Shown one piece after another: positions 20,423-32,130 of a stretch of DNA of 64,000 nt; the first letter of the stretch is position 1; each line of letters starts with the position of its first letter. Under the pieces are notes generated by a model, which saw only the letters and a program-made list of their open reading frames with translations, was not told where the DNA came from and searched no databases. The DNA is from Polytrichum commune. Its lineage: Eukaryota; Streptophyta; Polytrichopsida; Polytrichales; Polytrichaceae. Location of the stretch: assembly GCA_950295325.1 (NCBI GenBank), contig OX485803.1:46019554-46083553 (forward strand), given 5' to 3'. The position numbers and the translations under genes were made by a program.

Positions 20423-21999
20423 TTCCCTCCTGACTGTTTGTAGAGATGAATATGCAACATGTCCAATTGTAGAGATTGTCAACCTAGATGCACAAGTGTG
20501 CACTTCCGTCGACTGCAGAGGCGACAGGCATGTCAAGCTATGTATCTTGATGACTTTGCGATTGTTGATAAGTCCTGCTGTGAGGAGGATGAACATTGGA
20601 GAGCTGTATGATAATTGAAAACCTCTTATTGATCGATTGTCATAATCATCCAGGACTTCAGAACTCCGGTAATAAATAACAACCTTGACGGCTTATTGAA
20701 ACTTGGAAGTATTGATGTTCAAACAAAAAATTCAGATAAAAGGTAACATATCAATCATGAATAAGGATCAAGAAAGAAAGTCCATCCAAATCTTTTCGAT
20801 GTGCATTATTTATACAAAGCAATTGAAAACGACACTGAAATAGACCAAAAAATCGCAAATGCAGCAATAGCCATATGGTAACAAGCCATACTGACCAGGG
20901 TGCCTCCACAACAATTGATCTACATGGAAGAAGCCACTTTCCACATCCCCTTCCCACTGGCTTCGTCAGTTTCGGGCAGTGGATCCTAGTCTTGAGCTTC
21001 TAGTACTAATCTCCAGATGTAACAGGAAGACTCGAGCAACTTGGTACATCTACATCTAGGTGTGCGAAGACCTAAATCTCGACACATGCATACCAGGAGA
21101 GCTAGGAGTGTATTGACCAAGTACATTCATGAAAATACACGTGCTAAATGCACAACACATCGAGAGGTGCATTTTGAGGGGATCGAAGAGAATGATGATG
21201 CACAAGTCTTTCGACAGTTCCTCTAGTTTGAAGTGGACAAGACTACGATGCTCTCCTGGCTGCTTTGTGGAGACTACATTGCAGTACCTTCTGTGACAAC
21301 ACTCGAGAGCCATATGCTAATTGAGGACTTCAGATTAATATCTCCGATAATGACTAAAATGCAATAGATCAAGAACTTATGGACAAAGATAATAGCATTT
21401 CGATAATTAGCGAAACTGTTGTAACCAGGATTATCCTCGCCAGGAAGATAGATTAATATTCTGACAAGTAATACTCAGCAGCAGCAACCCCTTCTTGTCT
21501 GCGACAAAAGGTGTCAAAAGAGACGGTTTCAACACTGTGAGAACACCAGAGCAGCAAGCTTAGCACTTGGGAAATGAAGTATTTTTGTTGAAGTGCAGCT
21601 TAACTAAGTTCGAGATAACCAGTAACCGTTAAACGGAAGCATGTGTTTAGGAATTCTCCCGGACACATGGGTAGACGATAAGCTTAATGCTTTCATTTCT
21701 GCAAGCCTGCCGCACGGGGCAGTCTTAAGAAGTTAATAATCGCTAGTCCTACTGGCTAGAACTGATGATACCATCCTTATTGAAGTCCACTGTGTGCTTG
21801 CTTCCACCTGTACTTTCGAGGAACATTTAGTGCGAGAACAACAATTTTCTACTGCTAAGTCTGGTTAAATAGTGCATACCTGTAGGTCTGATCTCTGTGA
21901 AATGCTGGCACATTCAACTTCCGTGGTGGATGGCCACCAGCTGAGTCGTCGCCCCTCACGAAGCCATTACCACACTTCCTGCTGCTAAGTCCTGCAGAC
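20423..21999. other. Upstream flank of the oxidase gene; no gene seen
   Basis: Short ORFs only, none with recognisable similarity. Nothing more than generic intergenic sequence is visible. Confidence 0.5.
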
Positions 22000-23200
22000 A
22001 TCATCAACACCGTGCAGATTGGCATCAACAAACAATCTTGCAACAACCATGTCGCCAGAATTTTGTAGGCTACCTGCATTGCATCAAATTGATGCAACCA
22101 AGCAATTAAACTTCGGCAAGGATAACCCTCCACTAGTGTGAAAAGAAAGGGGTCTTTTCGACGAAGTCCATTTATCACAGCGTCATCAGGACCTGTCAAA
22201 ACATGATAAAGTCACATTTTGTGTCTAATCTATCGAGTTGACACACATTCGACACAAAGTGTGATCATTGGAAATGGGTCCTGGTTAACACACGTCAATT
22301 GAGCCGTGTTAAGAAGGCCCCTTTTCCGGTGCAACATTAAGTGCCATCGCGTAGTAGCCAGAACTGTACACGAGCAAATATAGAATGCAGAAATCAGTCT
22401 CTCTATTGCTTCCTTTTAAGACTAAACCATAATCTGCAGTGAACGCCAACCTCCGGAGTGATCATCCGCCCACTACCCTACCCCACAAACTCCGTCCGGC
22501 ACCAACTCAAACCTAAACGGTGCATCCTGTCTTTGTAGCAGCAAGACTCTGAACATCAACTACACCGTGATTGTTATCAACAATCTTGCTACAACTATGT
22601 CTCAGAATTGTAGGCTCAATACATTGGTGAAAGCAATCAAACTTCGGCAGGCATGAATCTCGCTTCTAGGATTGCAACAGCTGATGCTATCACGTGCCAA
22701 CGAAAACTGCACACAAATCAAAAATGCCGAATGCACGAAACTATCTCTCAACCATAATCTGCTGTAAATCCCAAACTGCGGAGCGACCAACCACCACCTA
22801 GCCTAAACCATGTACTCAGCCCGGCACTGAGTAAAATTTGAGCAGCAAGTCTTTGAACATCATCAACTACGCCGTGGTCGGCATCAACAATCTCGCCATA
22901 ACTACGTTCTCAGAATTGTAGTCTCCCTGCATTGACGTGAACAATCAAACTTGGGGCGTCCATGGTTTGCAACAGTTGATGATGCTACCACAGAGCCAGT
23001 ACTGTACACAAACAAACATGTGAACACACGAATCTACCTCTTGATGATTCATGTATGACCCGACCATGATCTACTGCGAATCCCAAACTCCGGAGTTACC
23101 GTCCGCCATATCCCGTACCCCTTATTCCATGTACTCGGCCCGGCACTTACTTAAAGTTGAGCAGTCCACGCTGTTTTTAGAGCAGCAACGACTTAGCTTC
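22000..23200. repeat. Degenerate tandem array, unit about 315 bp
   Basis: The landmark CTCCGGAG or CTGCGGAG occurs at 22451, 22776 and 23088 (spacings 325 and 312). A second landmark, ACnnCGTG...ATCAACAATCT...CAGAATTGTAG...AATCAAACTT, recurs near 22560 and 22860, with an older relative near 22005-22110. The units have accumulated many substitutions and indels. No ORF runs through them. Confidence 0.65.
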
Positions 23201-24936
23201 TGCAACACCACCAGTCCAGCAGCCTGCACTGAATCAGTGCAGCTTCAAACACAGTGGCACCGTCAGTTGGAAGCCCTCCCCGCTTCCTCCCGAATCCTTA
23301 TATGGAATCATGAAACACCCACCTGAGATCAGATCATGATCCACCATCATCATCCCTACTACTCCTGATGTAGAATCCAAGCTGCATTTGTAACCTGCGT
23401 CCGTTTCGCCACAGCCAGGTCCCAAGATCTAGATAACTGGTAGATGCGTGACTTCCCCCATGGACACCATCTACACTTTTCTTAGAAACATGAGGGACCA
23501 ACGACGTCGGTGAGCTCACCGGAGAAAGCGGATCTGACCATCCGGAGAGCCAGATCATAAAGTGGAAGGAGTTAGTGTAAGTTAGGTTGTCTATTCATGC
23601 CATGATCTGTCTAGCTGCAGCCATGGGCCTGGAATTATCACATGTGGTGGTGGTAACTTTAGCACAGACCTAAGCCACTCACTTCTGGATTAGCAGGAGC
23701 TAATGTATGTGGCCCTGTCGTGGGCATTTCAAACCGTTTGGTGGGCTCCGGAATTCTCATTTGGTAGCAATTGTGGTGAATAACGGAGGCTAATTCGGCA
23801 TTTCCACTTTCATAATCATCGACTTGCATATGCAAAAGTTATGAAAGTAGAAGTGAGATCGTTTGTTTTTTTTGTTTTTAAAGTGATCACTTATGTTCAT
23901 GTTTTGATTGGGTTCAAATTTAGTTTTAGAATGGCATCTAATATAATGTGACCATATAGTCCAATTTCATCATAACACATCCAATGCATTCTCTTTAGGC
24001 CTTGCTGTAGTATACCACCTTAATGTAGGTGTCCGGTTAAGGAGAATGGCCACATAAGGCCCAACGTGTCATGCCTTGATAACAGTTATATCCGGATATG
24101 CAAGTGTAAGGTATGTGGCCCTATTGTGGGCAAGTCTTCCCAAGTCCATGTAAAGTTCCATGACACCTACCCACGGGAAGGGTGAGAACTCATAGAATCA
24201 TGGTATAGTCCAATGTGCTATTTTATTTATACCAACTTCTAAGTTGGAGTATGAGACCCCAAGTTTGTCCAATTGGCAATTGGAACAAACTTGGGAAATT
24301 TGTTAGATTTTACTCCTCCCTCCCCTCCCCTCCCACCCCCCACCCCACCCCCCACCCCACCCCGCGCCCAATGGCACATCTTTACATTAGCATAGACCAC
24401 TGTAATTTTGACATACCACAATAATTTTGGTCAGTGAAAGTTCTTTTGACCCACATCAATTTCGAGCCCACAAAATCATATATTCATAATTAGGAATATA
24501 AAATCAATGTTTTTCACAAAAGAACATAAATTACTATGGGATGAAAATATATGACATCAACATCATAATAATTATAAATGTCAAGTTTGAGAACAATCCT
24601 ATTAATTATATCATCATTCTATCATTTAATATTGGTAAACTAGTAGTTTATAAATTTAACAACCACCCTAATTTCCAACCCACACATCAAATGCAGTGGA
24701 TCATGATACTTTTTACCCATGCTCACTTTCAAACCCCTTGTATTACGTGTAAACGATGTAGTTGTCATGAAGCCATATTGGTGGGAGCCGTCCATTTGGC
24801 CTTGCCCATCAATAGATGTGGGCATAATATAATAGGACTATTTAGTGAGACTATGTTTTGAGCACACAAGCCAATCACATTATAACTTACCACATGTTGT
24901 TATGGTGGTCCACTGTCAAAACCGTGTAATAACCCA
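23201..24936. other. Gene-free stretch with a C-rich simple repeat
   Basis: No supported gene. A CCCCTCCC/CCCCACCCC tract occupies about 24315-24364. Two similar segments around a GGTATGTGGCCCT-like word (23707-23719 and 24111-24122) suggest an old duplicated repeat. Confidence 0.45.
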
Positions 24937-25081
24937 CCCACACTTACCAGTGTGGGCCAACAATGAACAGTTCTTATTGTTTTTGGTCAAATCCAATGGC
25001 TATCATTGGCTAAACTGAAGCTAAAAGTGACCCTTGCTGATAGGAGTTTGTTTGTTGGTTGCCCACACCAGTAAGTGTGGG
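24937..25081. repeat. Short inverted-repeat element (MITE-like)
   Basis: Left arm 24937-24961 (CCCACACTTACCAGTGTGGG then CCAAC) and right arm 25054-25081 (GTTGGTTGCCCACACCAGTA then AGTGTGGG) are reverse complements with few mismatches, separated by about 90 bases. Each arm is itself partly palindromic. Confidence 0.55.
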
Positions 25082-25908
25082 CATGTAACAAGCCATCACT
25101 CAAGTTTTGGCGTCTAATTAAGAAGAGTGACCACATCATACCTTCAACCTTAGAACCCGAACTAGTGTTCAAGATTGAAGCCCTCATATGAGTTTCATTT
25201 TGAAAGGCTCTCAAATTCCAACCCTTCAGTTGAAGGGCTCATTCAAATCCAAGACGTCAATCTAAGAATATAGAAATGAAATACAAAACTCATATTAAAC
25301 TTGTGCATGAATTATATGGTACATGTTTCTAGTATAATGTGAAGAATTAAGAATCAACCATCCAACTCCACTTCTTGTAGTGACAATGCCCTACGCTGAT
25401 TGGTTCTTGTGGTGAGTTTATTACATTGAGGACTGCAAGTGATGTCTTCATTTTCAATCTGGGGTTGCGTTTTGAAAGGCTGTTTTGAGAGAGGTATATT
25501 CTGAAGAGCCAAATCGCTCCTGAAGGGCATTCAAGACTTCAACCTTGAACACTGACCGGACCTCTAGCTTGCAGAATTTGCCTGTGTGCCACTGTTCTGC
25601 TCATGTCCTTGGATTGTTTTTGGTCCTAGGCTCTAGCTTCCCCTCCAACCCTCCCTCCTACAGTGGCTTTTGAAGGGACAGGCCCGCCACATCCCATCGC
25701 CGATTGCACCGATGTAGGCAACTGGGCATGAGAGGGGACCTAATTTGGGACGTCGAATCGTCTATATGTGCTCAGAATGCAATCTTACCTGCTAAGTTGT
25801 TCCCTGCCTCTCTCTCTATCTATTTGTGGCAACGCTCTTGATGACTGTGAAGGGATCCACTTGTATTCCTAGACTGGGTAAATGTATGCCGTTGGATTCT
25901 ATAGCAGA
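25082..25908. other. Gene-free stretch
   Basis: No ORF or repeat that I can support. It ends at the 9-bp duplication of the next element. Confidence 0.4.
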
Positions 25909-25917
25909 CCTCTAAAA

Positions 25918-27203
25918 GGAGGACGCTAAACACCCCCCCACGAACTTCTAGGGATTCCATATTCGGGCGGGGGCAGCCCTCCCACGAAATTTCTGGCCCC
26001 GCCCGGATTTTTTCCAAACCCGCCCGAAAATAGCTGCCCGCCCCGCCCGAAAACGAAAAAAACATTGCTCTTCCATTCTTGAAGGCCGCTTGACTACAAA
26101 TCCCATATTGAGTGCACTTCACCTTCAAGGTCTCAAATCCAATATATATGTGCACTTCCACCTAGTAAATAAGGCATTAAATGGGATTTCATTCCGGAAG
26201 TGAAACCATCAACCAAGAATGTAATTAACTTGGAAGTCAAAAAATTAGAAAATCCTCATCAACATTGAGGTTATAATTTTTATGACTTACCATTTGAAAT
26301 TGTCTTCGTCATTCTTAAATGACACTTAAGTTTAGTGTGCTGATGTGGTATGTATATTTTATAATATTTTAGATAATTCTGAATACTTTCAAGAATATTC
26401 ATACGCACTTATTTATAAAAATATACTTAATGGAACTAATTAATAAATTATTTTAATTACCGGATTTAATTGGAGTTAATTCCATTAATTAAATTTTAGG
26501 GTTAATTAGGCTTACTGGATATAAAAATTGAGTATTGTAATTACTGAAATTGATTGGACTTAATTGGAGTTAATTCCAGTAATTAAATTTTAGGATTAAT
26601 TAGTCTTACTTAATTTGGAAAGAATACTTTCTGATTTATTTGGGATTAATTAGGATTAATCAGAATTAATTAGACATAATTACATTAAATCACACTTAAT
26701 TAGAATAAGTGCGTATGAATATTCTTGAAAGTAGCCAAAATTATCTAAAATATTATAAAATATACATACCACATCAGCACACTAAATTTAAGTGTCATTT
26801 AAGAATGACGAAGACAATTTCAAATGGTAAGTCATAAAAATTATAACCTCAATGTTGATGAGGATTTTCTAATTTTTTGACTTCCAAGTTAATTACATTC
26901 TTGGTTGATGGTTTCACTTCCGGAATGAAATCCCATTTAATGCCTTATTTACTAGGTGGAAGTGCACATATATATTGGATTTGAGACCTTGAAGGTGAAG
27001 TGCACTCTATATGGGATTTGTAGTCAAGCGGCCTTCAAGAATGGAAGAGCAATGTTTTTTTCGTTTTCGGGCGGGGCGGGCAGCTATTTTCGGGCGGGTT
27101 TGGAAAAAATCCGGGCGGGGCCAGAAATTTCGTGGGAGGGCTGCCCCCGCCCGAATAGGGAATCCCTAGAAGTTCGTGGGGGGGGGGGTGTTTAGCGTCC
27201 TCC
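25918..27203. mobile_element. Mutator-like foldback element, 1286 bp, arms about 500 bp
   Basis: The ends are GGAGGACGCTAAACACC and its exact inverse, flanked by a perfect 9-bp direct repeat CCTCTAAAA (25909-25917 and 27204-27212). The two arms (about 25918-26425 and 26690-27203) are near-identical reverse complements, so both encode the same peptide on opposite strands (start MEVHIYIGFETLKVKCT); I regard those ORFs as by-products of the repeat. A GC-rich outer part is built of CGGGCGGG words and the centre is AT-rich with TTAATTAG-like repeats. Nine-base duplications with very long inverted repeats are diagnostic of non-autonomous Mutator-type elements. Near-identity of the arms indicates recent activity or gene conversion. 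Confidence 0.85.
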
Positions 27204-27525
27204 CCTCTAAAAAGCCTTCCCCAGGCATCAATCCATGAACCTGCCTAGCAACCTCCACAATAAATCCAAGTCAACTTTGATGCCAAGTTTAGGCAGTGCT
27301 GACTTCAGTATGTAGTAGGATTTCTGTGTTTATGGTTTGTGCCATGTTGGATCCATTAATTGAAGCTCGAGGCGACCAGTCACGCGTGTTCCACTGAACA
27401 GCAGGCTGGAGCGGAAACGGAACGCTGATGCCACCAAGAATCTATGCCACACTACCTTCTCCTCTCACCCACCATCATGCTCCCTCACGCCCATGAAGAC
27501 ACCTTATCTTGTGCTCGGGAAGGAT

Positions 27526-27746
27526 CTCATACCAGGGCCACACCAAAAACCCCAGCAGCTCCAGTAGCCAAAAACACCAGCCCTACGTATTTTCCGGAAA
27601 TACAGGGCTGGGATTTAGGGTGGCTGGAAGAAGGGGGGTAGCCTGCAACCAGCAGCTCCAGCCACCATAAATTCCAGCCATGTATTTCCGAAGAATACGT
27701 AGGGTTGGTGTTTTTGGCTGGGCCGCCCGGTGTGGCCCTGGTATCA
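27526..27746. mobile_element. 221-bp foldback MITE with 8-bp duplication
   Basis: The left end CTCATACCAGGGCCACACC and the right end (inverse CTGATACCAGGGCCACACC) continue as inverted arms of about 80-90 bases containing AAAACACCA-CCCTACGTATT. It is flanked by GGAAGGAT on both sides (27518-27525, 27747-27754). An 8-bp duplication fits hAT-type mobilisation. Confidence 0.7.
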
Positions 27747-27783
27747 GGAAGGATGCGCAACATCCATCCTCTAGCATATCGGC

Positions 27784-28200
27784 TTGGGCGAGGAGAAAGA
27801 GTTCGAGGTTTTTGTTGATGCAGTAGAAGACCGGTTTGATCCTTCCTCCCCGACTCCATCCGGCTCAAAGGACGAAAGGGCCTTGACACTCATTCCCCCC
27901 AATGTGTTGTCCACATCTAGTTGGAGTTCATGGAGCACGGATGCATTTCTCTTCGCCGGGGGAGCGTACTATGAGGTTAACAAGACATCGAGTGTTCGGG
28001 TTATAAAGTCATTTGCACATAGGAAGACCCAACAAAGTAGTGAGGTAGCCCCTAGCTTCAACTTGTGGAGGATCTTCAATGGATCCTCCTCCGAATACAT
28101 GAGTGAAAAAGGCTCGAGCATGCAATATCCTTCCATCTTTTGTATCCCCTCGTTGAAATTACACCTCTCATCTACTAATGTTTGGGACATAAAAAAATGA
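27784..28200 (+). CDS. Unrecognised 138-aa ORF just upstream of the LINE endonuclease remnant
   Basis: Not a family I recognise. The start is acidic (MGEEKEFEVFVDAVEDRFD), followed by Ser/Pro-rich sequence and an S-W-rich middle (SSWSSWSTDAF). Its position directly before a LINE ORF2-like region allows it to be a relic of LINE ORF1, but no coiled-coil or RRM signature is visible. Chance ORF or host fragment are alternatives. Confidence 0.2.
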   Translation: MGEEKEFEVFVDAVEDRFDPSSPTPSGSKDERALTLIPPNVLSTSSWSSWSTDAFLFAGGAYYEVNKTSSVRVIKSFAHRKTQQSSEVAPSFNLWRIFNGSSSEYMSEKGSSMQYPSIFCIPSLKLHLSSTNVWDIKK

Positions 28201-28659
28201 TCGTAACTTAGGGGTTAATAGGGAATATCTTAGTAGTTTTTCTCCCAAGGTTGATATCCTTTGTTTACAATAACATAAACTACGAGGTGCCAATGTGGAT
28301 AGGAATATTAGGATGCTTTGGAGGAGAAGCAATTTTTGGGCCCTTGAGGCTAGTCCTAGTAATGAGGTTGATGATACGAGACTAGGGGCAAGGAGAGGGG
28401 GAATTACCATGTGCATCCACCCAAGATTGCAGCCGCTCATCTATGATCAAGGTTCCCTTGCCAAAAATAGAGTCTGATGGATTAAATTCAAAGGCTTGGA
28501 AGGTGGGCATATTGGAATCCTTAAGTTCTATGCCTCAAACATGGTTGGGGAAAGGTGTGCCATGTAGGAGGAAGTGTGTCAATTTCTCCTAACATACTAT
28601 AGATGGATTATCACATGTGGCTTTAATATGGTTGAGAGCCCTTTAGATAGGTCCACAAC
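28200..28659 (+). pseudogene. L1-type LINE ORF2, endonuclease N-terminal part
   Basis: Reading the plus strand with stops, the translation shows REYLSSFSPKVDILCLQ-HKL, RMLWRRSNFWALEAS, GGITMCIHPRLQPLIY, WIKFKGLEGGHIGILKFYAS and ITCGFNMVESPLDRSTT. This matches the order of an L1 apurinic-like endonuclease (LQExK, W..., GG(I/V), a GDFN-like block). The GDFN motif is damaged (GFN). The coding sequence is cut at 28659 by the Mutator-like element and resumes at 32131. Multiple stop codons show it is a fossil. Confidence 0.7.
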
Positions 28660-28825
28660 GGATCTCTGTATTTTAGTGCTACGAGCGTTTGTAGGACGCC
28701 TCTCGCGGGCAGCGTTCATGCTCGGGCAGCCCGTTCCTATCCTCCCGTCCTGACCCGTCCTCCCATCCCGACTCGTCTTACCTGCCCGAATTGGCCTTCC
28801 TGCCCGTGTCCTCCATCCTGCCCGA

Positions 28826-28920
28826 CGCGTCCTTCCGTCCGTCCATCCATCCGTCCATCCATCCGTCCATCCGTCTGTCCATCCGTCCACCCGTCTGTCC
28901 ATTTGTCCATCCGTCATATC
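28826..28920 (+). repeat. CCGT/CCAT tetranucleotide microsatellite
   Basis: Uninterrupted mixture of CCGT, CCAT, CTGT and CCACC words in the left arm of the Mutator-like element. The right arm has only a short equivalent (near 31970), so the array grew or shrank after the arms formed. Confidence 0.85.
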
Positions 28921-28984
28921 CGTCTCCACCACTACCCCACACCGAACCCGAGCTCCGTCATTCTTCCTTGCTCACGCCACTAGA

Positions 28985-29790
28985 CAGCTCCAGAGTGAGT
29001 GAGGAAGCTGGAGAAAGGTTGTTGTATTGCTAGTTTAGGGTTTGGAATAGTTGTAATTTTTATCGATGTTGTCTTAGTCGCTCGCCATGGAGGTGGACAT
29101 TGTGGATCTGGGAGGGAAATGTGTCTCTTTCGAATAAGGGTTTGATTTTGTAATAGAGGAGGCCACGGAAGATCTACAAGACGGACAGGGTTTAGTTTCA
29201 GATCTGGAAATTATTCCGTCATTCTTCCTTGTTCACGCCACTGGACAGCTTCGGAGCGAGTGAGGAAGCTGGGGAAGGCTGTTGCATTGTTAGTTTAGGG
29301 TTTGGAAGAGTTGTAACTTTTATCGACGCTATCCTAGTCGCTCGCCATGGAGGTGGACATTGTAGATATGGGAGGGAAATACATCTCTTTCGAAGAAGGG
29401 TTTGATTTTGTCATAGAGGAGGCCACGGAAGATCTACATGACAGACATACGCTAGTTTCAAATCTGGAAATTCTTCCGTCATTCTTCCTTGCTCACGCCA
29501 CTAGAAAGCTTCGGAGCGAGTGAGGAAGTTGGGGAAAGGCTGTTGCATTGCTAGTTTAGGGTTTGAAAGAGTTGTAACTTTGATAAACGTTGTCCTAGTC
29601 ACTCACCATGGAGGTGGACACTGTAGATTTGGGAGCGAAATGTATCTTTTTCGAAGAAGGTTTTGATTTTGTCATAGAGGACGCCACGGAAGATCTACAG
29701 GACGGATATGCGCTAGTTTCAGATCTGAAAATTCTTGCATGTACAATCGTCCACAAGGACACCAATACGTGTTTGAAAGGTGGTGCATAA
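28985..29790 (+). repeat. Left array: three 260-bp units, each with a CCATGG start codon
   Basis: ATG codons at 29087, 29347 and 29608 (spacing 260 and 261) each begin MEVDIVDLGGKC-like peptides that go on to FEEGFDFVIEEATEDLQD and end 50-65 residues later. The first copy has a TAA after FE. Each unit also has GTTTAGGGTTTG (a telobox) about 50-60 bases before the ATG and the context CACCATGG or CGCCATGG. The innermost copy leads into the unique centre. I infer duplicated promoter-plus-first-exon units of the element's gene. Confidence 0.75.
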
Positions 29791-29863
29791 GAAAGGTTTA
29801 GGGTGCGGGATGTAACTCTCGAAAATCTGCGGGCGAGGTTATAGATCCCACCCCCTAGGCCCT

Positions 29864-30277
29864 TTGACAGGACAAACATTTCTTGGGAGGAAAAAATCCA
29901 CCAAGGATGGGGTAGAATCAACCCTAGATGCCAGGACAGTGGAAAAGCAAAATAGTACAAAGACACCTCTTGTTCCACCTTTAGTTGTCCCAGTTGTTTC
30001 TACAACCTCTGACTCTAATACAAGCTGTCCTAAAAGTCTTACAGGGCAACCACTCCCAATAGGACAGACAAAGCAGAGGAGGGCAAGTAGATTGCAAGCC
30101 AGTCTAATCTCTAAGCGAGGATGCCAATGCAATTTTGTGGCGAAGCAACTATATATGAACAACACTTTATGCGAAATTCAGTACCATGAAATTAACCATT
30201 TCAACAAGGCTGAACAAGTCTGTCATGGGAGTTTAGATTATGTTAGGACAACACTGAAAACAACGGATGTTGCATAG
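29864..30277 (+). pseudogene. Mutator-type transposase N-terminal fragment
   Basis: A 137-codon frame in the unique centre of the Mutator-like element. The first two thirds are Ser/Thr/Pro-rich. The last third, RRASRLQASLISKRGCQCNF then VAKQLYMNN...IQYHEINHFNKAEQVCHG, has the C-x-C...H...H...CHG spacing I associate with the zinc-binding module that precedes the catalytic domain in many plant MULE transposases. No DDE domain follows; after the stop at 30277 only short shifted ORFs are seen. Family assignment is by pattern only. Confidence 0.45.
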
Positions 30278-30889
30278 ATTGATATATGACATTGATAGGA
30301 TACATTACAACGTTACTGAATTCAATGAGGAAGGCATAAAGTCTTTCCAAGACACCAATGTTATACATGTCCTGTCATATTTTACTAAATTGCTTATTTC
30401 CCGAAAATTCCCAATTGCCAAAATTTCACTTACATTCAAAATTCAACAAACAATGACACTTTATTGAAAATGGGTAGGGGCCAATGCATCAATACTCATA
30501 TGTCCTAAGTGGACATGTCATGGTTCTCACCTATCATAATTGTGTCTTATTATGATTCAACCTTACATTGGTTTTACCTTGTCTTATTGTAACATCCCAC
30601 ACTATTATTCTAAGAAATAACACTAAACTCCACAACGTTATCAACGATTGCATTGCACTCGTCTTCCACCACCAAAATCTGTGTCTTTTGACGCGTCCAA
30701 CCACAAGACACGAAGATCATCATTTTTGTCCATAGCCAACATATCCAAGCAGACGTTCCAGAAACAAGCCCTCATCCAAGACGAGGCCTCAGCCTGCGGG
30801 CCTCAACCCATTGTTTGTCCTCATAATTTCTAGATCGGAAAATAGCAGGTACAATCGTCTGTCATCATAATCGTCCGTCCTGGCATGAA

Positions 30890-31850
30890 TTTCTAGATCT
30901 GAAACTAGCGCATGTTTGTCCTGTAGATCTTCCGTGGCCTCCTCTATGACAAAATCAAACCCTTCTTCGAAAGAGATACATTTCCCTCCCATATCTACAA
31001 TGTCCACCTCCATGGTGAGCGACTAGGACAACGTCGATCAAAGTTAGAACTTTTTCAAACCCTAAACTAGCAATGCAACAGCCTTTCCCCAGCTTCCTCA
31101 GTCACTCCGAAGTTGTCCAGTGGCGTGAACAAGGAAGAATGACGGAAGAATTTCCAGATTTGAAACTAGCGCATGTCTGTCATGTAGATCTTCCGTGGCC
31201 TCCTCTATAACAAAATCAAACCCTTCTTCAAAAGAGATACATTTCCCTCCCAGATCCACAATGTCCACCTCCATGGCGAGCGAGTAGGACAACGTTTATC
31301 AAAGTTACAACTATTCCAAACCCTAAACTAGCAATGCAACAACCTTTCCCAGCTTCCTCACTCGCTCCGAAGTTGTCCAGTGGCGTGAACAATGAAGAAT
31401 GACGGAAGAATTTCCAGATCTAAAACCAAACCCTGTCCATCCTGTAGATCTTTTGTGGCCTCCTGTATTACAAAATCAAACCCTTCTTCAAAAGAGACAC
31501 ATTTCCCTCCCAAATCCACAATGTCCACCTCCATGGCAAGCGAGTAGGACAACGTTTATCAAAGTTACAACTCTTCCAAACCCTAAACTAACAATGCAAC
31601 AGCCTTTCCCAACTTCCTCACTCGCTCCGAAGCTGTCCAGTGGCATGAACAAGGAAGAATGACGGAAGAATTTCCAGATCTGAAACTAAACCCTGTCCGT
31701 CCTGTAGATCTTATGTGGCCTCCTCTATTACAGAATCAAACCCTTCTTCGAAAGAGATACATTTCCCTCCCAGATCCACAATGTCCACCTCCATGGCAAG
31801 CGACTAAGACAACATCGATTAAAGTTACAACTATTCCAAACCCTAAACTA
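30890..31850 (-). repeat. Right array: four 260-bp units in the opposite orientation
   Basis: Minus-strand ATG codons at 31013, 31274, 31534 and 31794 (spacings 261, 260, 260) begin the same MEVDIVDxGGKC peptide. The four peptides differ by only a few substitutions and none has an early stop in the first 40 codons. CAAACCCTAAACTA (telobox in inverse) lies upstream of each. Confidence 0.78.
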
Positions 31851-32130
31851 GCAATGCAACAACCTTTCTCCAACTTCCACACTCGCTCCGGAGCTATTTA
31901 GTGGCGTGAGCAAGGAAGAATGACAGAGCTCGGGTTCGGTGTGGGGTAGTGGTGGAGACGGATATGACGGATGGACAGACGGAAGGACGCGTCGGGCAGG
32001 AAGGCCAATTCGGGCAGGTAAGACGGGTCGGGACGGGAGGACAGGAACGGGCTGCCCAAGCATGAACGCTGCCCGCGGGAGGCGTCCTACAAACGCTCGT
32101 AGCACTAAAATACGGAGATCCGTCCACAAC

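Larger units (their letters stand above)
28660..32121. mobile_element. Mutator-like element, 3462 bp, with iterated terminal repeats
   Basis: The ends match as GGATCTCYGTATTTTAGTGC and its inverse, flanked by a perfect 9-bp direct repeat GTCCACAAC (28651-28659 and 32122-32130). The inverted arms are about 1.1 kb (left) and 1.3 kb (right). From outside inwards each has a CGGGCAGG-type GC-rich stretch (plus a CCGT/CCAT microsatellite on the left), then tandem 260-bp units (three left, four right). The middle (about 29740-30840) is unique and encodes a transposase-like fragment. It is inserted in the endonuclease region of a LINE; deleting it and one repeat restores the LINE frame ...LDRSTTT. 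It lacks a full transposase, so it is non-autonomous. Confidence 0.87.

Noticed and set aside
25820-26161. Protein gene MEVHIYIGFETLKVKC..., also at 26956-27195
   Set aside because: The two ORFs are the two arms of a foldback element; the diverged copy at 4605 breaks the frame, so there is no sign of selection for a protein.
28791-29033. ORF full of SIHPSIHPSI repeats
   Set aside because: Translation of the CCGT/CCAT microsatellite, not a protein.
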